A stretch of DNA of 64,000 bases from contig NZ_FOUB01000009.1 of the NCBI RefSeq assembly GCF_900114745.1, forward strand, positions 1-64,000, given 5' to 3'. The DNA is from Nitrosomonas communis (GTDB lineage Bacteria; Pseudomonadota; Gammaproteobacteria; Burkholderiales; Nitrosomonadaceae). Positions 51,303 to 61,192 of this stretch are shown here, piece after piece (the first letter of the stretch is position 1; every line of letters starts with the position of its first letter). A model generated the notes under the pieces. That model was not told where the DNA came from. It worked only from the letters and a program-made list of their open reading frames with translations, and did not search any database. The position numbers were made by a program, and so were the translations under genes.

Positions 51303-54300
51303 TTGAAAAAACCCGGTATCTCCAGGATATGGATAACCGCTGTTCTCATCACTAGCATCCCCACTCACACGCAAGCAACGCTTGCACTATCAGATGTTCC
51401 TCTATATCTGACTACGGCCGTTGATCCTAATGTGATGTTTACGCTGGATGACTCAGGTTCCATGCAGTTTGAAATCTTGCCGGAGGACTGGATTTTTCAC
51501 GAGGTTTACTACATGTTTCCTCGGACGAACAATGTTTATGGTGGGGGCGACTACGAGAACCGGGTCGTCGATTTCGATCCGAATAATTCTTACACCGCAG
51601 CTTTACGTTCCAGCTACGTTAACAAAATTTATTACAACCCTACTGTAAGATACCAGCCCTGGAGCAATGCGGATGGCTCTCTGATGAGCAATGCTTCACC
51701 CACCTGTGCGCTCCATAATCCCATGAATACAAGTGCTGGCTGCCGCAATCTTACTGTCGATACCACCCAAACAGCTTTCTGGTTAAATAGCGATGATAGT
51801 TTATCGAATGCTGAATCAAGAACATTCTACCCTGCTGTTTATTTTACTTACAACGGCGGCGAGATTCTGTCTATGAACAGTTATACCAGAATTGAGATCA
51901 AACCAATTACCTCTTCTTATACTGGCGGAGCAGATCGGACAGATTGTGCTGCAGTCCCTGTTTGCACTTATAATGAAGAAATTCAGAATTTTGCGAACTG
52001 GTACACCTATTATCGGTCACGTATCTTGTTATCACGTGCCGGCATAGGTAGGGCGTTTGCTGCTCCAGGAAGTAGCGTACGAGTCGGGTTTGGCGCAATC
52101 AACCAAGGAAATAACACTATCGATGGCGTTTCAACAGCCACCATCATCAATGGGGTGAGGCAATTTAGCGGGACAAATAGAACAGCTTTTTTTGATAAAC
52201 TTTATAATCATACTATCCCGGCAGCAGGTACACCACTTCGCATTGCAATTGACAACGTAGGTCGCTATTTTATGCGTACCGATGATCAAGGCCCTTGGGG
52301 ACAAACGCCGGGCTCAACTGGGGGTACTCAATATGCATGTCGACAAAATTATCATATACTGGTAACAGATGGTTATTGGAGTGATTCTTACTCTGGAGTA
52401 GGGAATTCAGATAATACAGCTGGAAATACCATTAGCAACCACCTACCTTATGCCATTCCTGCAGCTTATAAATATACGCCCACACTTCCTTATTCTGACA
52501 ACTACAGCAGCACGCTTGCCGATGTAGCGATGCAATATTGGAAGAATGATTTGCGCACGGATCTTGACAACAAAGTACCCACTAACCTGGAAGATCCTGC
52601 CTTTTGGCAACATATGGTGAATTTCACAGTGGGTCTAGGTGTGCAGGGCACGCTATCCTCATTACCGACTGGATCAGAATCATGGCCAGATCCAACATCC
52701 AGTAATGCTGCAAAAATTGATGATCTATGGCATGCCGCCGTGAACAGCAGAGGCAAATTCTTTAGTGTACAAGACTCGACCACTATTGCCAGCAATTTGA
52801 GCAACCTCTTCAGTACTATTACCTCAAGGGTGAGCTCCTCAGCGTCAGTGACCACGAATACCAGCCGTATGAGTAACGGCACTCATATTTACCAGGCAAA
52901 GTTTAATAGCAATGACTGGAGTGGGCAGTTGTTTGCATATCAATTGAGCTCAGATGGATCGTTAGGTGCGATGCTATGGGAAGCCTCCTCCGTATTACCA
53001 TCGCATGACAGTCGCGCCATCTTTACCCATAACGGAACGAGCGGACTTGCGTTTACTTCCGAAAATTTTTCACTTTTATCGGACGCACAAAAAACTGCCC
53101 TGAGCACTAATTTTGGAGGTATTAACGATGGGCTGGGTACAAGCCGAATTTCCTGGCTGCGAGGGGACAAAACGACTGAATTGGCGCAAGGCGGAAAATT
53201 CCGTAATCGCAACAATGGATTACTAGGTGATATTGTCAATTCAGATCTTTTATTCGTCCATGCGCTAGATTTTGGCTATGATGCATTGCCTAGCGGGACA
53301 GCAGGACAAAACTCTTATTCTAGCTACGCTCAATCCAATACAAGCAGAACCCCGGTTATTTATACCGGAGCAAACGATGGTATGCTTCATGCTCTTAATG
53401 CTGAAACGGGTATTGAACTATTCGGCTATATACCTGGTGCAGCTTATCCAAAACTAAGCTGGCTGACTTCACCTGATTATACGCATCGTTATTTTGTAGA
53501 TGGTAATGCTTATGCCGGTGATGCCTATATTGGTGCTACTCCCAGTTGGAGAACCATTTTGCTGGGTTCGTTGGGCAATGGTGGAAAAGGTATTTTTGCA
53601 CTCGATATCACCGACCCAACCCACTTTTCTGCCTCGAGTGTTCTATGGGAATTTTTTGACGCTGATTTGGGTTTTGTTTCAGGTCAGGCAAAAATTGCGC
53701 TATTGAATAACAGTGTCTGGGCTGCCATTGTCAGCAATGGGTACAACAGCACCAATGATCGTGCCTATCTTTACATCATTGATCTGCAAACGGGTACGCT
53801 GATAAAAAAAATCGCAACCAATAGCAGTACCAGCAATGGCCTTTCCAGTCCAGCCTTGGTGGATACGAATGGCGACAAAATCATCGATATCGTTTATGCA
53901 GGAGATCTGCAAGGCAATATCTGGAAATTTGACCTATCAAACAGCAATATAAATCAATGGGATGTTGCTTATAAAACAGGCAATACAATGGTTCCCCTCT
54001 TTACAGCCAGGAATGCCAGCAATCAGGTACAGCCCATCACTTCTCCCCTGGAAATCGGACTTCATCCCAGTGGTGGATATCTCGTTTATTTTGGCACGGG
54101 GCAGTATATTGCATCAGGAGATAATGCTAACACCAACATACAATCTCTCTATGGTATCTGGGATAATGGCAGCCGAATGTCAGTGACAGATCGAAGCACG
54201 CTCCAACAGCAAACTATCCTGACTGAAACAGTGCTGCCTCCTTTTGAACGCACGGTATCAAACAATTCAGTAAACTGGTCGATTAAACAAGGATGGTATC

Positions 54301-54692
54301 TCGATCTTCTGCAACCGCCAGGCGGGAATCCCCAAGGGGAACGCTCTGTCATCATACCCCAGCTCAGTTTTGGACGGATTGTCTTTACTACACTTGTTCC
54401 TTCCACTGATCCCTGCGTTTCTGGAGGCCAGAATTGGTTAATGCTGTTAAACTCGGAAACAGGGGGAATGCTGACAACCTTCCAATTTGATACTGATAAT
54501 AATGGCATACTCAATAACGAAGATCGGCTAATCGCAGCTATTGGCTCCAACGGAGTACGCAGCGAATCAGTCACCATCAGCGCAGGTAATCTCACCCACC
54601 TGATTGCCGGCTCAACCTCTGGTTTAATTGAAACCAATACGATTAAAGGTAGCTCACATAATCCGCGCCGCTCCTGGAGACAGTTACAATAA
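51303..54692 (+). CDS. pilY1: Type IV pilus tip adhesin/assembly protein PilY1
   Basis: A TTG at 51303 is the likely start, since GGAGG (51293-51297) is five bases upstream; an ATG at 51291 overlaps that site. The ~1129-residue protein has a signal peptide ending THTQA, an N-terminal von Willebrand A-like part with DPNVMFTLDDSGSM (metal-binding DxSxS), and a C-terminal beta-propeller (TGANDGMLHALNAETG, GSLGNGGKGIFALDI). Near its end, DTDNNGILNNED is an EF-hand-like calcium loop, as in PilY1/PilC. It acts at the cell surface to control pilus extension and adhesion. Confidence 0.9.
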   Translation: MKKPGISRIWITAVLITSIPTHTQATLALSDVPLYLTTAVDPNVMFTLDDSGSMQFEILPEDWIFHEVYYMFPRTNNVYGGGDYENRVVDFDPNNSYTAALRSSYVNKIYYNPTVRYQPWSNADGSLMSNASPTCALHNPMNTSAGCRNLTVDTTQTAFWLNSDDSLSNAESRTFYPAVYFTYNGGEILSMNSYTRIEIKPITSSYTGGADRTDCAAVPVCTYNEEIQNFANWYTYYRSRILLSRAGIGRAFAAPGSSVRVGFGAINQGNNTIDGVSTATIINGVRQFSGTNRTAFFDKLYNHTIPAAGTPLRIAIDNVGRYFMRTDDQGPWGQTPGSTGGTQYACRQNYHILVTDGYWSDSYSGVGNSDNTAGNTISNHLPYAIPAAYKYTPTLPYSDNYSSTLADVAMQYWKNDLRTDLDNKVPTNLEDPAFWQHMVNFTVGLGVQGTLSSLPTGSESWPDPTSSNAAKIDDLWHAAVNSRGKFFSVQDSTTIASNLSNLFSTITSRVSSSASVTTNTSRMSNGTHIYQAKFNSNDWSGQLFAYQLSSDGSLGAMLWEASSVLPSHDSRAIFTHNGTSGLAFTSENFSLLSDAQKTALSTNFGGINDGLGTSRISWLRGDKTTELAQGGKFRNRNNGLLGDIVNSDLLFVHALDFGYDALPSGTAGQNSYSSYAQSNTSRTPVIYTGANDGMLHALNAETGIELFGYIPGAAYPKLSWLTSPDYTHRYFVDGNAYAGDAYIGATPSWRTILLGSLGNGGKGIFALDITDPTHFSASSVLWEFFDADLGFVSGQAKIALLNNSVWAAIVSNGYNSTNDRAYLYIIDLQTGTLIKKIATNSSTSNGLSSPALVDTNGDKIIDIVYAGDLQGNIWKFDLSNSNINQWDVAYKTGNTMVPLFTARNASNQVQPITSPLEIGLHPSGGYLVYFGTGQYIASGDNANTNIQSLYGIWDNGSRMSVTDRSTLQQQTILTETVLPPFERTVSNNSVNWSIKQGWYLDLLQPPGGNPQGERSVIIPQLSFGRIVFTTLVPSTDPCVSGGQNWLMLLNSETGGMLTTFQFDTDNNGILNNEDRLIAAIGSNGVRSESVTISAGNLTHLIAGSTSGLIETNTIKGSSHNPRRSWRQLQ

Positions 54693-54780
54693 CAATAGAA
54701 AAATTTAAATAATTAAAAAAGCACTCCTGTTTATTCTTAGAATCTAATATTATTATTCAACATCTGATTAGGATACAGGA

Positions 54781-55242
54781 ATGGGGCAAATAACTGACAC
54801 GATCCAGCTGAGAAAAAGATTATTAGGTTTTACCCTGATCGAAATAATGATCGCTATAGCAGTGATTGGCATTCTGGCAGCAATTGCACTGCCTTCCTAT
54901 CAAGAGCATGTGCGTCGTACCAATCGTGCAGAAGCCAAAGGTATTCTGCTGGAGATAGCGCAATTACTGGAACGTAATTTTACTGAAGCGAATCGGTATG
55001 ACTTGAAAAGCGACGCAACCAATTTTACTTTACCCGTTACCCAGTCTCCCAAGACTGGTACAGCAAAATATACCATTCGGTTTTCGCCGGGCACCTTGAC
55101 ACGAAATAGCTACACACTGGAAGCTGTTCCAACAGGTTCAATGGCCAATGATGCATGTGCTACGCTGACATTAACGCATACAGGCATCAAAGGAGTCAGC
55201 GGCAATCCATCATTAACCGCATCAGATTGTTGGCAACGCTAA
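54781..55242 (+). CDS. pilE: Type IV pilin, PilE-like
   Basis: The 153-residue prepilin has an unusually long leader ([15 protein letters not shown]) before [20 protein letters not shown], Glu at +5, and a disulfide-bounded C-terminal loop ([10 protein letters not shown]... SDC). AGGA precedes the ATG. It is last in the minor-pilin cluster, where the corresponding gene is usually the minor pilin PilE. Confidence 0.88.
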   Translation: MGQITDTIQLRKRLLGFTLIEIMIAIAVIGILAAIALPSYQEHVRRTNRAEAKGILLEIAQLLERNFTEANRYDLKSDATNFTLPVTQSPKTGTAKYTIRFSPGTLTRNSYTLEAVPTGSMANDACATLTLTHTGIKGVSGNPSLTASDCWQR

Positions 55243-55270
55243 TTGTGCTTAGCCTCCTCTCTAAAAAGAC

Positions 55271-56797
55271 TCAAACAAAGTCCTCCTTTGAGGAGGAAGT
55301 ACCTTGAATACAGAAATTAATTTTAAGCGCTGCCCAAGCATCAATTTCAGCATTTAGTAAAGTCTCAGTTAATGGATTGTGCTCTAACCATGCTTGCGAA
55401 ATAAGCAGCTTACAGCTTCCATTGCCTGCTTGTATTCTCATTGGCGGTAACTCAATATTTGTGCGGCTGCGGTAAAAAATGGTCGCTAAGCGCAGCGCTA
55501 TGGATTGAGCCAGGCTAATAAAATTAGTCAGAAATTCACTGACTTTGGTCAAAGAACCCTGATGAGCGAGCACAAGCTGACTGAGCTGCATCTGCTCCAT
55601 TTTGGAGAAACCTGGAATATCTGCATTCCCAAGTATATAGGCGGAATGTTTATGATAGCCAGAATGGGCCACCGAAATGCCGACCTCATGCAGGCGTGCC
55701 GCCCAGGATAATAAATGCAAGGCATCTTCTACTGTTTCCTCATCAGGAAAATTAGCCAGGAGTTGCTTTCCCAGTGCTAAGGACAGCGATTCTATGCGTG
55801 CTGCCTGGACAAGGTCAATACGGTAACGTTGCATAAACTGCCGCACCGATACTTCTCGCATATCTTCATTATGAACGCGGCCAAGCATATCGTAGAGCAC
55901 GCCTTGACGCAGTGCGCCTGTCGCAAGAAGCATACGGGAAATGCCCAGTTCCTTGAATGCAGCAAACATGATTGCAAAGCCACCTGCAATCACAGGTGCA
56001 CGATCGGGATGTAAACCGGCGATGACAATTTTCCTGATGTCACCCACTTTTAGAAGGTATTCACGAAATGCTTCCAAACCTGCCAGTGTAATTCCTTCCT
56101 TTTTACCACCATCACTAAAGTTATTCAATTTAAGAATACGGTCTAATGCACGCGCTGTTCCAGAAGATCCATACACCTCTTGCCATTGATCAGCTGAAAA
56201 TTCTGTTGTAATACTCTGTATCTCAGTTTGCGCCGCAAGCTCAGCCCTTTTCATGGCACCCTTGCTGATCTTCCCATCCGGGAAAAAGCGCAAACTATGG
56301 CTGACACAACCCATATAAAGGCTTTCCAGTTTATTCGGTTCCAGGCGAGTGCCAATAATAAATTCGGTGGAGCCACCACCGATATCGATGATCAGCCGAT
56401 GATTATCGGAAGCTGGCAGGCTGTGTGCGACTCCCAGATAAATAAGGCGCGCTTCTTCATGGCCGGCAATGATTTCGATTGGAACTCCCAATACAGCCTC
56501 TGCTCTTACCAAAAACTCTGCAGCATTTTTGGCAACACGAAGTGAGTTTGTACCTACCACACGCACAGCATGGGTCGGGAACCCTCTTAGACGCTCACTA
56601 AAGCGTTTTAAACAATCCAGGGCACGCGCCTGGCATGCTTCGTCCAGTTTTCTGTCACGTGTTAGTCCGGCAGCCAGCCGAACCATTTCTTTTAAGCTAT
56701 CTAATGGATAAAGCTGTTTGCCCACCACACGCGCCACTTGAAGGTGGAAACTATTGGAACCAAGATCAACTGCAGCAAGTGTTGGATATTCGCGCAT
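55271..56797 (-). CDS. ppx: Exopolyphosphatase Ppx/GppA
   Basis: The 508-residue enzyme opens YPTLAAVDLGSNSFHLQVAR (ASKHA phosphate loop) and has LIIDIGGGSTEFIIG with the second ATPase loop, then a C-terminal HD-like helical half (LSWAARLHEVGISVAHSGYH). It removes phosphate from polyphosphate ends or hydrolyses pppGpp. It follows phoU, as in many phosphate-control operons. Confidence 0.92.
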   Translation of the reverse strand: MREYPTLAAVDLGSNSFHLQVARVVGKQLYPLDSLKEMVRLAAGLTRDRKLDEACQARALDCLKRFSERLRGFPTHAVRVVGTNSLRVAKNAAEFLVRAEAVLGVPIEIIAGHEEARLIYLGVAHSLPASDNHRLIIDIGGGSTEFIIGTRLEPNKLESLYMGCVSHSLRFFPDGKISKGAMKRAELAAQTEIQSITTEFSADQWQEVYGSSGTARALDRILKLNNFSDGGKKEGITLAGLEAFREYLLKVGDIRKIVIAGLHPDRAPVIAGGFAIMFAAFKELGISRMLLATGALRQGVLYDMLGRVHNEDMREVSVRQFMQRYRIDLVQAARIESLSLALGKQLLANFPDEETVEDALHLLSWAARLHEVGISVAHSGYHKHSAYILGNADIPGFSKMEQMQLSQLVLAHQGSLTKVSEFLTNFISLAQSIALRLATIFYRSRTNIELPPMRIQAGNGSCKLLISQAWLEHNPLTETLLNAEIDAWAALKINFCIQGTSSSKEDFV

Positions 56798-56842
56798 AAC
56801 CCTCTGCCTAAATGTTAGGCATAGCTAAATTACACAGATGAT

Positions 56843-57550
56843 TTATCCTCTTACTTCGCGTTCAATTTCCTCAACAGTGACATGACGAACATCCTTGCCT
56901 TTGACCATATAAACCACATATTCAGACATGTTTTTTGCGTGATCACCGATACGTTCGATTGCTTTTGCCACAAAAAGAATTTCCAGTGAAATAGAAATTT
57001 TACGAGGATCTTCCATCATAAACGTTATGAGCTGCCGGAGAATAGCTCGAAATTCTTCATCAACCAGCTCGTCCTGGCGCACTATATGTGCAGCAGCATT
57101 CAGATCCAAGCGGGCAAAAGCATCTAGCGCTTGGTGCAACATGCTTGAAGCAATTTGAGCGACGTGTTTAATTTCCACAAAACGTGGCGCATGTAAACGA
57201 TCAGCTGTATAAATGAGTCGCGCCATGCGAGCAATTTTTGCAGCCTCATCACCGATTCGTTCCAAGTCAGTGATGGTCTTGATTACAGTCATGATCATAC
57301 GTAAATCACTCGCTGTGGGTTGTCTACGTGCAATAATCTGACTACATATCTCATCAATGGATACTTCCATGGCATTGACACGATGGTCATTGTCAATTAC
57401 CTGGTCAATGATGGTTTCATTACCTTCTATTAAGGCATCTATTGCCCGTTCAATTTGTTCTTCAACAAATCCCCCCATTTGTAACACACGGGTGCGCACT
57501 TCTTCAAGATCCGCATCAAATCTTTTTGAAATGTGTTCTTTAATAGCCAT
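56843..57550 (-). CDS. phoU: Phosphate transport regulator PhoU
   Basis: The 235-residue protein is a double three-helix bundle with the family motifs DLERIGDEAAKIARMA and AIERIGDHAKNMSEYV, whose Glu and Asp bind metal clusters. It restrains PhoR and Pst uptake. It is placed between rpiA and ppx on the same strand, 46 bases from ppx. No pst genes are in the window. Confidence 0.93.
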   Translation of the reverse strand: MAIKEHISKRFDADLEEVRTRVLQMGGFVEEQIERAIDALIEGNETIIDQVIDNDHRVNAMEVSIDEICSQIIARRQPTASDLRMIMTVIKTITDLERIGDEAAKIARMARLIYTADRLHAPRFVEIKHVAQIASSMLHQALDAFARLDLNAAAHIVRQDELVDEEFRAILRQLITFMMEDPRKISISLEILFVAKAIERIGDHAKNMSEYVVYMVKGKDVRHVTVEEIEREVRG

Positions 57551-57624
57551 ATCGTACCCTCAGCCAAGTCAGATGAAACTATTATTCATGTAATCAATGA
57601 GATTTTTATTATAGGTCTAAACTA

Positions 57625-58284
57625 TCAAACAGTGATTGTTTCAACACCAGTATCTGTGCCTAGCAATAAAACATCGGCACCTTTTCTGGCGAACAATCCG
57701 TTAGTAACGACTCCCGTTATTTGGTTAAGCGTCGTTTCCAACTCAACCGGGTTCAGGATTTGTAGACCATGTATATCCAAAATAACGTTACCATTATCTG
57801 TAGTAACTCCCTGACGCAGCGCTGGATGACCACCCAGCAAGGTAATTTCACGAGCCACGTAACTTCGCGCCATTGGAATAACTTCTACTGGAAGTGGAAA
57901 TGTACCCAAAATATTGACTAATTTACTCTGATCGGTGATGCATATAAATTTTCTGGCTACAGCTGCAACAATTTTTTCTCTGGTCAAAGCGCCGCCGCCA
58001 CCTTTGATCATATGCAAATGCTTGGTAATCTCGTCTGCACCATCTACATAAACAGGCAAATCTGTAATCGTGTTAAGATCTAATACGTCTATTCCATGCT
58101 TGTGCAAACGTTGTGCAGTTGCCTCGGAGCTGGCAACTGCACCTTCAATTTTATGTTTGATTTTAGCAAGCTCATCAATAAAATAATTTGCAGTAGAACC
58201 GGTTCCAACCCCAATTACAGACCCAATCGGGATATATTGAATGGCGGCCTGTGCAGCCGCACGCTTTTGCTCATCTTGTGTCAT
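57625..58284 (-). CDS. rpiA: Ribose-5-phosphate isomerase A
   Basis: The 219-residue enzyme has the RpiA signatures [36 protein letters not shown] and [15 protein letters not shown], with the catalytic Glu in that last stretch. It interconverts ribose 5-phosphate and ribulose 5-phosphate. First gene of rpiA-phoU-ppx. Confidence 0.95.
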   Translation of the reverse strand: MTQDEQKRAAAQAAIQYIPIGSVIGVGTGSTANYFIDELAKIKHKIEGAVASSEATAQRLHKHGIDVLDLNTITDLPVYVDGADEITKHLHMIKGGGGALTREKIVAAVARKFICITDQSKLVNILGTFPLPVEVIPMARSYVAREITLLGGHPALRQGVTTDNGNVILDIHGLQILNPVELETTLNQITGVVTNGLFARKGADVLLLGTDTGVETITV

Positions 58285-58549
58285 GGTGCTCCTATGTCGA
58301 TATCAAGTAATAGTTAACCATCAGAATAGTATTAACTGAATATTTAGACAATAACTACGTTGTTTCCTGAGTAACACTTAACAGTTCTGGCTATGACTTC
58401 CATTTCTCAATAGAAAATCCACGATTTCAACCTAGAACCTAGAAATTCCTTGCCTTATCGATTTCAGTAAAATTAGTATGTAATTCCCTCGCAAGAGTAT
58501 CATAACTTTAAGGCAAAATAATGGTTATGAATACTCATTTTATTTTTAT

Positions 58550-60328
58550 ATGAATGTAATCAAGTTGCTTCCGGATGTGCTCATCAATCAGATCGCCGCA
58601 GGAGAAGTAATCGAGCGGCCCGCCTCAGCATTAAAAGAAATACTGGAAAACAGTATAGATGCTGGTGCAACAGAAATTACTGTCCAAATTATGCAAGGCG
58701 GCCTTAACCTGATCCGCGTCACCGATAATGGAAAAGGAATTTCCGGAATTGACATGCCTCTTGCGTTAGCACGCCATGCCACAAGTAAAATCAGCGCCCA
58801 GGAAGATTTACACAAAATAGCTAGCCTAGGTTTTCGTGGCGAAGCACTCGCAAGTATCGGAGCTGTCTCTCGATTATTGTTAACGAGTTATCAATCAGGC
58901 GACAAACATGCCTGGCATATCCAGGCTGAAGGAGGACAAGTTACCTGTCCGGAACCAACAGCGCGTGGCGTTGGCACTACTCTGGAAGTGCGTGATCTTT
59001 TTTTTAATTTGCCAGCACGTCGTAAGTTTCTGAAAACTGAAACCACTGAATTTGCACATTGTGAAGAAGTATTCCGGCGTATCGCTCTTTCCCATGCCCA
59101 TATTGCATTCAATTTACAACACAATAATAAGACACGAAATCACTTATATGCGGTAGATACCCTTCAGCGTATTACAGCTGTTCTAGGAAAAGAATTTAGC
59201 CAAAGTGCCGTGCTGGTTTCCGAGCAGGCAAATGATATCAGCTTGCAAGGCATGGTTGCATTGCCAACTTATTCGCGTTCAGCTCGCGACTTGCAATATT
59301 TTTTTGTCAACGGCCGCTACGTGAGAGACAAGCTGATCTCTCATGCTTTACGTGAAGCCTATCGCGATGTACTCCATCTGGATCGGCATCCCGCTTTTGT
59401 GCTTTATCTTCAAATCAATCCTCAAAACGTAGACGTTAATGTGCATCCAACCAAAGCAGAAGTGCGTTTCCGTGATGCGCGCGCTATACATCAATTTGTT
59501 TTCCACAGTATCAACAAAGTATTGGCCTCACCTCACCGTCAAGCGGATTCTCAAATACCCTCTGCTATCGTTACCCAAGTAACCGAAAACCCCGAACGTC
59601 TTCCAGTAAGCTATTCACGACAAATAAATTTACCCCTTACAAGCGTTGCACAACCCTTAGCTTTTTATCCAACCTTATACGGTGACAAACCGGATTTGCT
59701 GAAAATGGATCTTGGTAATCCACCTATTCAGCCCACGCAGCCAGTTCCACCGCTAGGCTTTGCATTAGGACAACTGCTCGGAGTTTATATCCTGGCACAA
59801 AATGAGCACGGTCTGATCATTGTAGATATGCATGCTGCTCACGAGCGCGTGGTTTATGAAAAACTCAAATCAGCGCTTGATCAACATTCATTATCCATGC
59901 AACCACTGTTAATTCCAGTTACCTTTCAGGCTGATCAATTAGATGTCGCCACAGTAGAAGACAATTATGCTGTTTTAAATGAGATAGGTTTTGAAATAGC
60001 TATTCTTTCTCCCACCTCGTTAATTATACGAGCAGTACCAGCAGTGCTGAAAGATGCCGACATAGTCAAGCTCACACGTGATGTGTTAGCTGAAATTCGT
60101 GAGTTTGGAGGCAGTCAGATATTAACCAGTAGACGTAATCAACTCTTAGCGACCATGGCTTGCCATGGCTCTGTCCGTGCCAATCGACAATTAACAATCC
60201 CCGAAATGAATGCACTGCTGCGCGAAATGGAAACAACCGAACGCTCCGATCAATGCAATCATGGCAGACCAACTTGGTTCGCAATTAGTCTGGCAGAGCT
60301 TGATAAGATGTTCATGCGAGGAAATTAG
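58550..60328 (+). CDS. mutL: DNA mismatch repair protein MutL
   Basis: The 592-residue protein has the GHKL ATPase N-terminus: IAAGEVIERPASALKEILEN, SIDAGATEI, VTDNGKGI and SLGFRGEALASI; then YFFVNGRYVRDK and VDVNVHPTKAEVRF. The C-terminal dimerisation domain ends QCNHGRPTWF. No DQHA endonuclease motif is seen (DMHAAHERVVYE is present in its place), so endonuclease activity is uncertain. It couples MutS recognition to strand repair. Confidence 0.95.
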   Translation: MNVIKLLPDVLINQIAAGEVIERPASALKEILENSIDAGATEITVQIMQGGLNLIRVTDNGKGISGIDMPLALARHATSKISAQEDLHKIASLGFRGEALASIGAVSRLLLTSYQSGDKHAWHIQAEGGQVTCPEPTARGVGTTLEVRDLFFNLPARRKFLKTETTEFAHCEEVFRRIALSHAHIAFNLQHNNKTRNHLYAVDTLQRITAVLGKEFSQSAVLVSEQANDISLQGMVALPTYSRSARDLQYFFVNGRYVRDKLISHALREAYRDVLHLDRHPAFVLYLQINPQNVDVNVHPTKAEVRFRDARAIHQFVFHSINKVLASPHRQADSQIPSAIVTQVTENPERLPVSYSRQINLPLTSVAQPLAFYPTLYGDKPDLLKMDLGNPPIQPTQPVPPLGFALGQLLGVYILAQNEHGLIIVDMHAAHERVVYEKLKSALDQHSLSMQPLLIPVTFQADQLDVATVEDNYAVLNEIGFEIAILSPTSLIIRAVPAVLKDADIVKLTRDVLAEIREFGGSQILTSRRNQLLATMACHGSVRANRQLTIPEMNALLREMETTERSDQCNHGRPTWFAISLAELDKMFMRGN

Positions 60329-60355
60329 CTTCAATAGTCAAGAAAGACTGCAACT

Positions 60356-60402
60356 GTGTTCTATAGCTTCAGTCTTGCATAAAACCTGAAACTATAGAAC
60401 AC
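60356..60402. terminator. Bidirectional terminator hairpin between mutL and the small lipoprotein gene
   Basis: GTGTTCTATAG (60356-60366) pairs exactly with CTATAGAACAC (60392-60402), and inner TTCAG/CTGAA extend the stem. It lies between convergent genes, so it can serve both. Confidence 0.8.
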
Positions 60403-60412
60403 TCATGAATCT

Positions 60413-60601
60413 TTAGTAATTTGATTTCTCTTCTGTGGATCTGGCTTTACCTCCACCTTCCTGAGCATCTGCTGGTATTTGATGGAAAGGCTGAATAGTT
60501 TTCCCATAGGTCGAAGGATCAGGTGTCTCTGGTGCTGATGGCTTGCCACAACCAACTAACATCAATACTGTTATTATTGCAGCTATGAATTGAACTCTCA
60601 T
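60413..60601 (-). CDS. Small putative lipoprotein
   Basis: The ATG at 60601 (MRVQFIAAIITVLMLVGC) has AAAGGA upstream. The lipobox LVGC gives a lipidated Cys18 and a 45-residue hydrophilic mature part (KPSAPETPDPSTYGKTIQPF). Possibly a lipoprotein of the LptM (YifL) kind, but the characteristic tail is not evident. Function unknown. Confidence 0.7.
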   Translation of the reverse strand: MRVQFIAAIITVLMLVGCGKPSAPETPDPSTYGKTIQPFHQIPADAQEGGGKARSTEEKSNY

Positions 60602-60842
60602 GTAAAATTCCTTTAACGTAAGCAAATAATTAAAATTGTTTTTTTAAACTACGATTAAGATAGTACCCCTTATAATTATGCGTAACATTGATCTTAATCA
60701 AACATTAAAAACAAAAGACTCTTGCATACCTTTCCCGTTAGCTAAATAAACGGCTAAAGCAATGAGATGTCAATGACGGTTAGAGTAGAAGATGCAATCG
60801 AAATAGGCAAAGATACCTGACCAATGAGCAGCAATTGGTCAT

Positions 60843-60946
60843 ATTCCATTTCTAAATCAAAAATGACGCGAAGGCGAGCCTCAGACAATATAAGTAATAT
60901 GGCAAGATGAAACTGACAAAATCAGTTTTTGATTTAGAAATGGAAT
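60843..60946. mobile_element. MITE-like element, copy 5 (104 bp)
   Basis: The ends ATTCCATTTCTAAATCAAAA and TTTTGATTTAGAAATGGAAT are perfect 20-bp inverted repeats; the core matches the other copies with a few changes (GAGCCTCAGACAATATAAGT). Confidence 0.88.
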
Positions 60947-60951
60947 TAATA

Positions 60952-61092
60952 TTAGAAGCAGCTATTTTTTACCCACTCATCAAGTGTTTTCTGAGTTAAG
61001 GTTTTATCCGATTTTTGCTTAGCTTTGGCAATGCAATACGGATTGCACGCCTCTCTTCCTTCGCTTAAGCCATTAAATATTGCCAATGTCAA
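60952..61092 (-). CDS. Possible 46-residue Cys-containing protein or gene fragment
   Basis: A frame from a TTG at 61092 reads TLAIFNGLSEGREACNPYCI, then AKAKQKSDKTLTQKTLDEWV and KNSCF, with four cysteines. A stop codon closes the frame three codons upstream, and no strong ribosome site is seen, so this may be the end of a decayed secreted protein gene. MITE copy 5 lies just past its end. Confidence 0.3.
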   Translation of the reverse strand: MTLAIFNGLSEGREACNPYCIAKAKQKSDKTLTQKTLDEWVKNSCF

Positions 61093-61192
61093 TGGCTTTC
61101 AGTCGAACTGACCACGATAAATTTTACATAACTGACGAGTAATGTGTCCAAGGCATAAATTGCCTCCATTCAAACTAGAATCAGCTTCAGGT

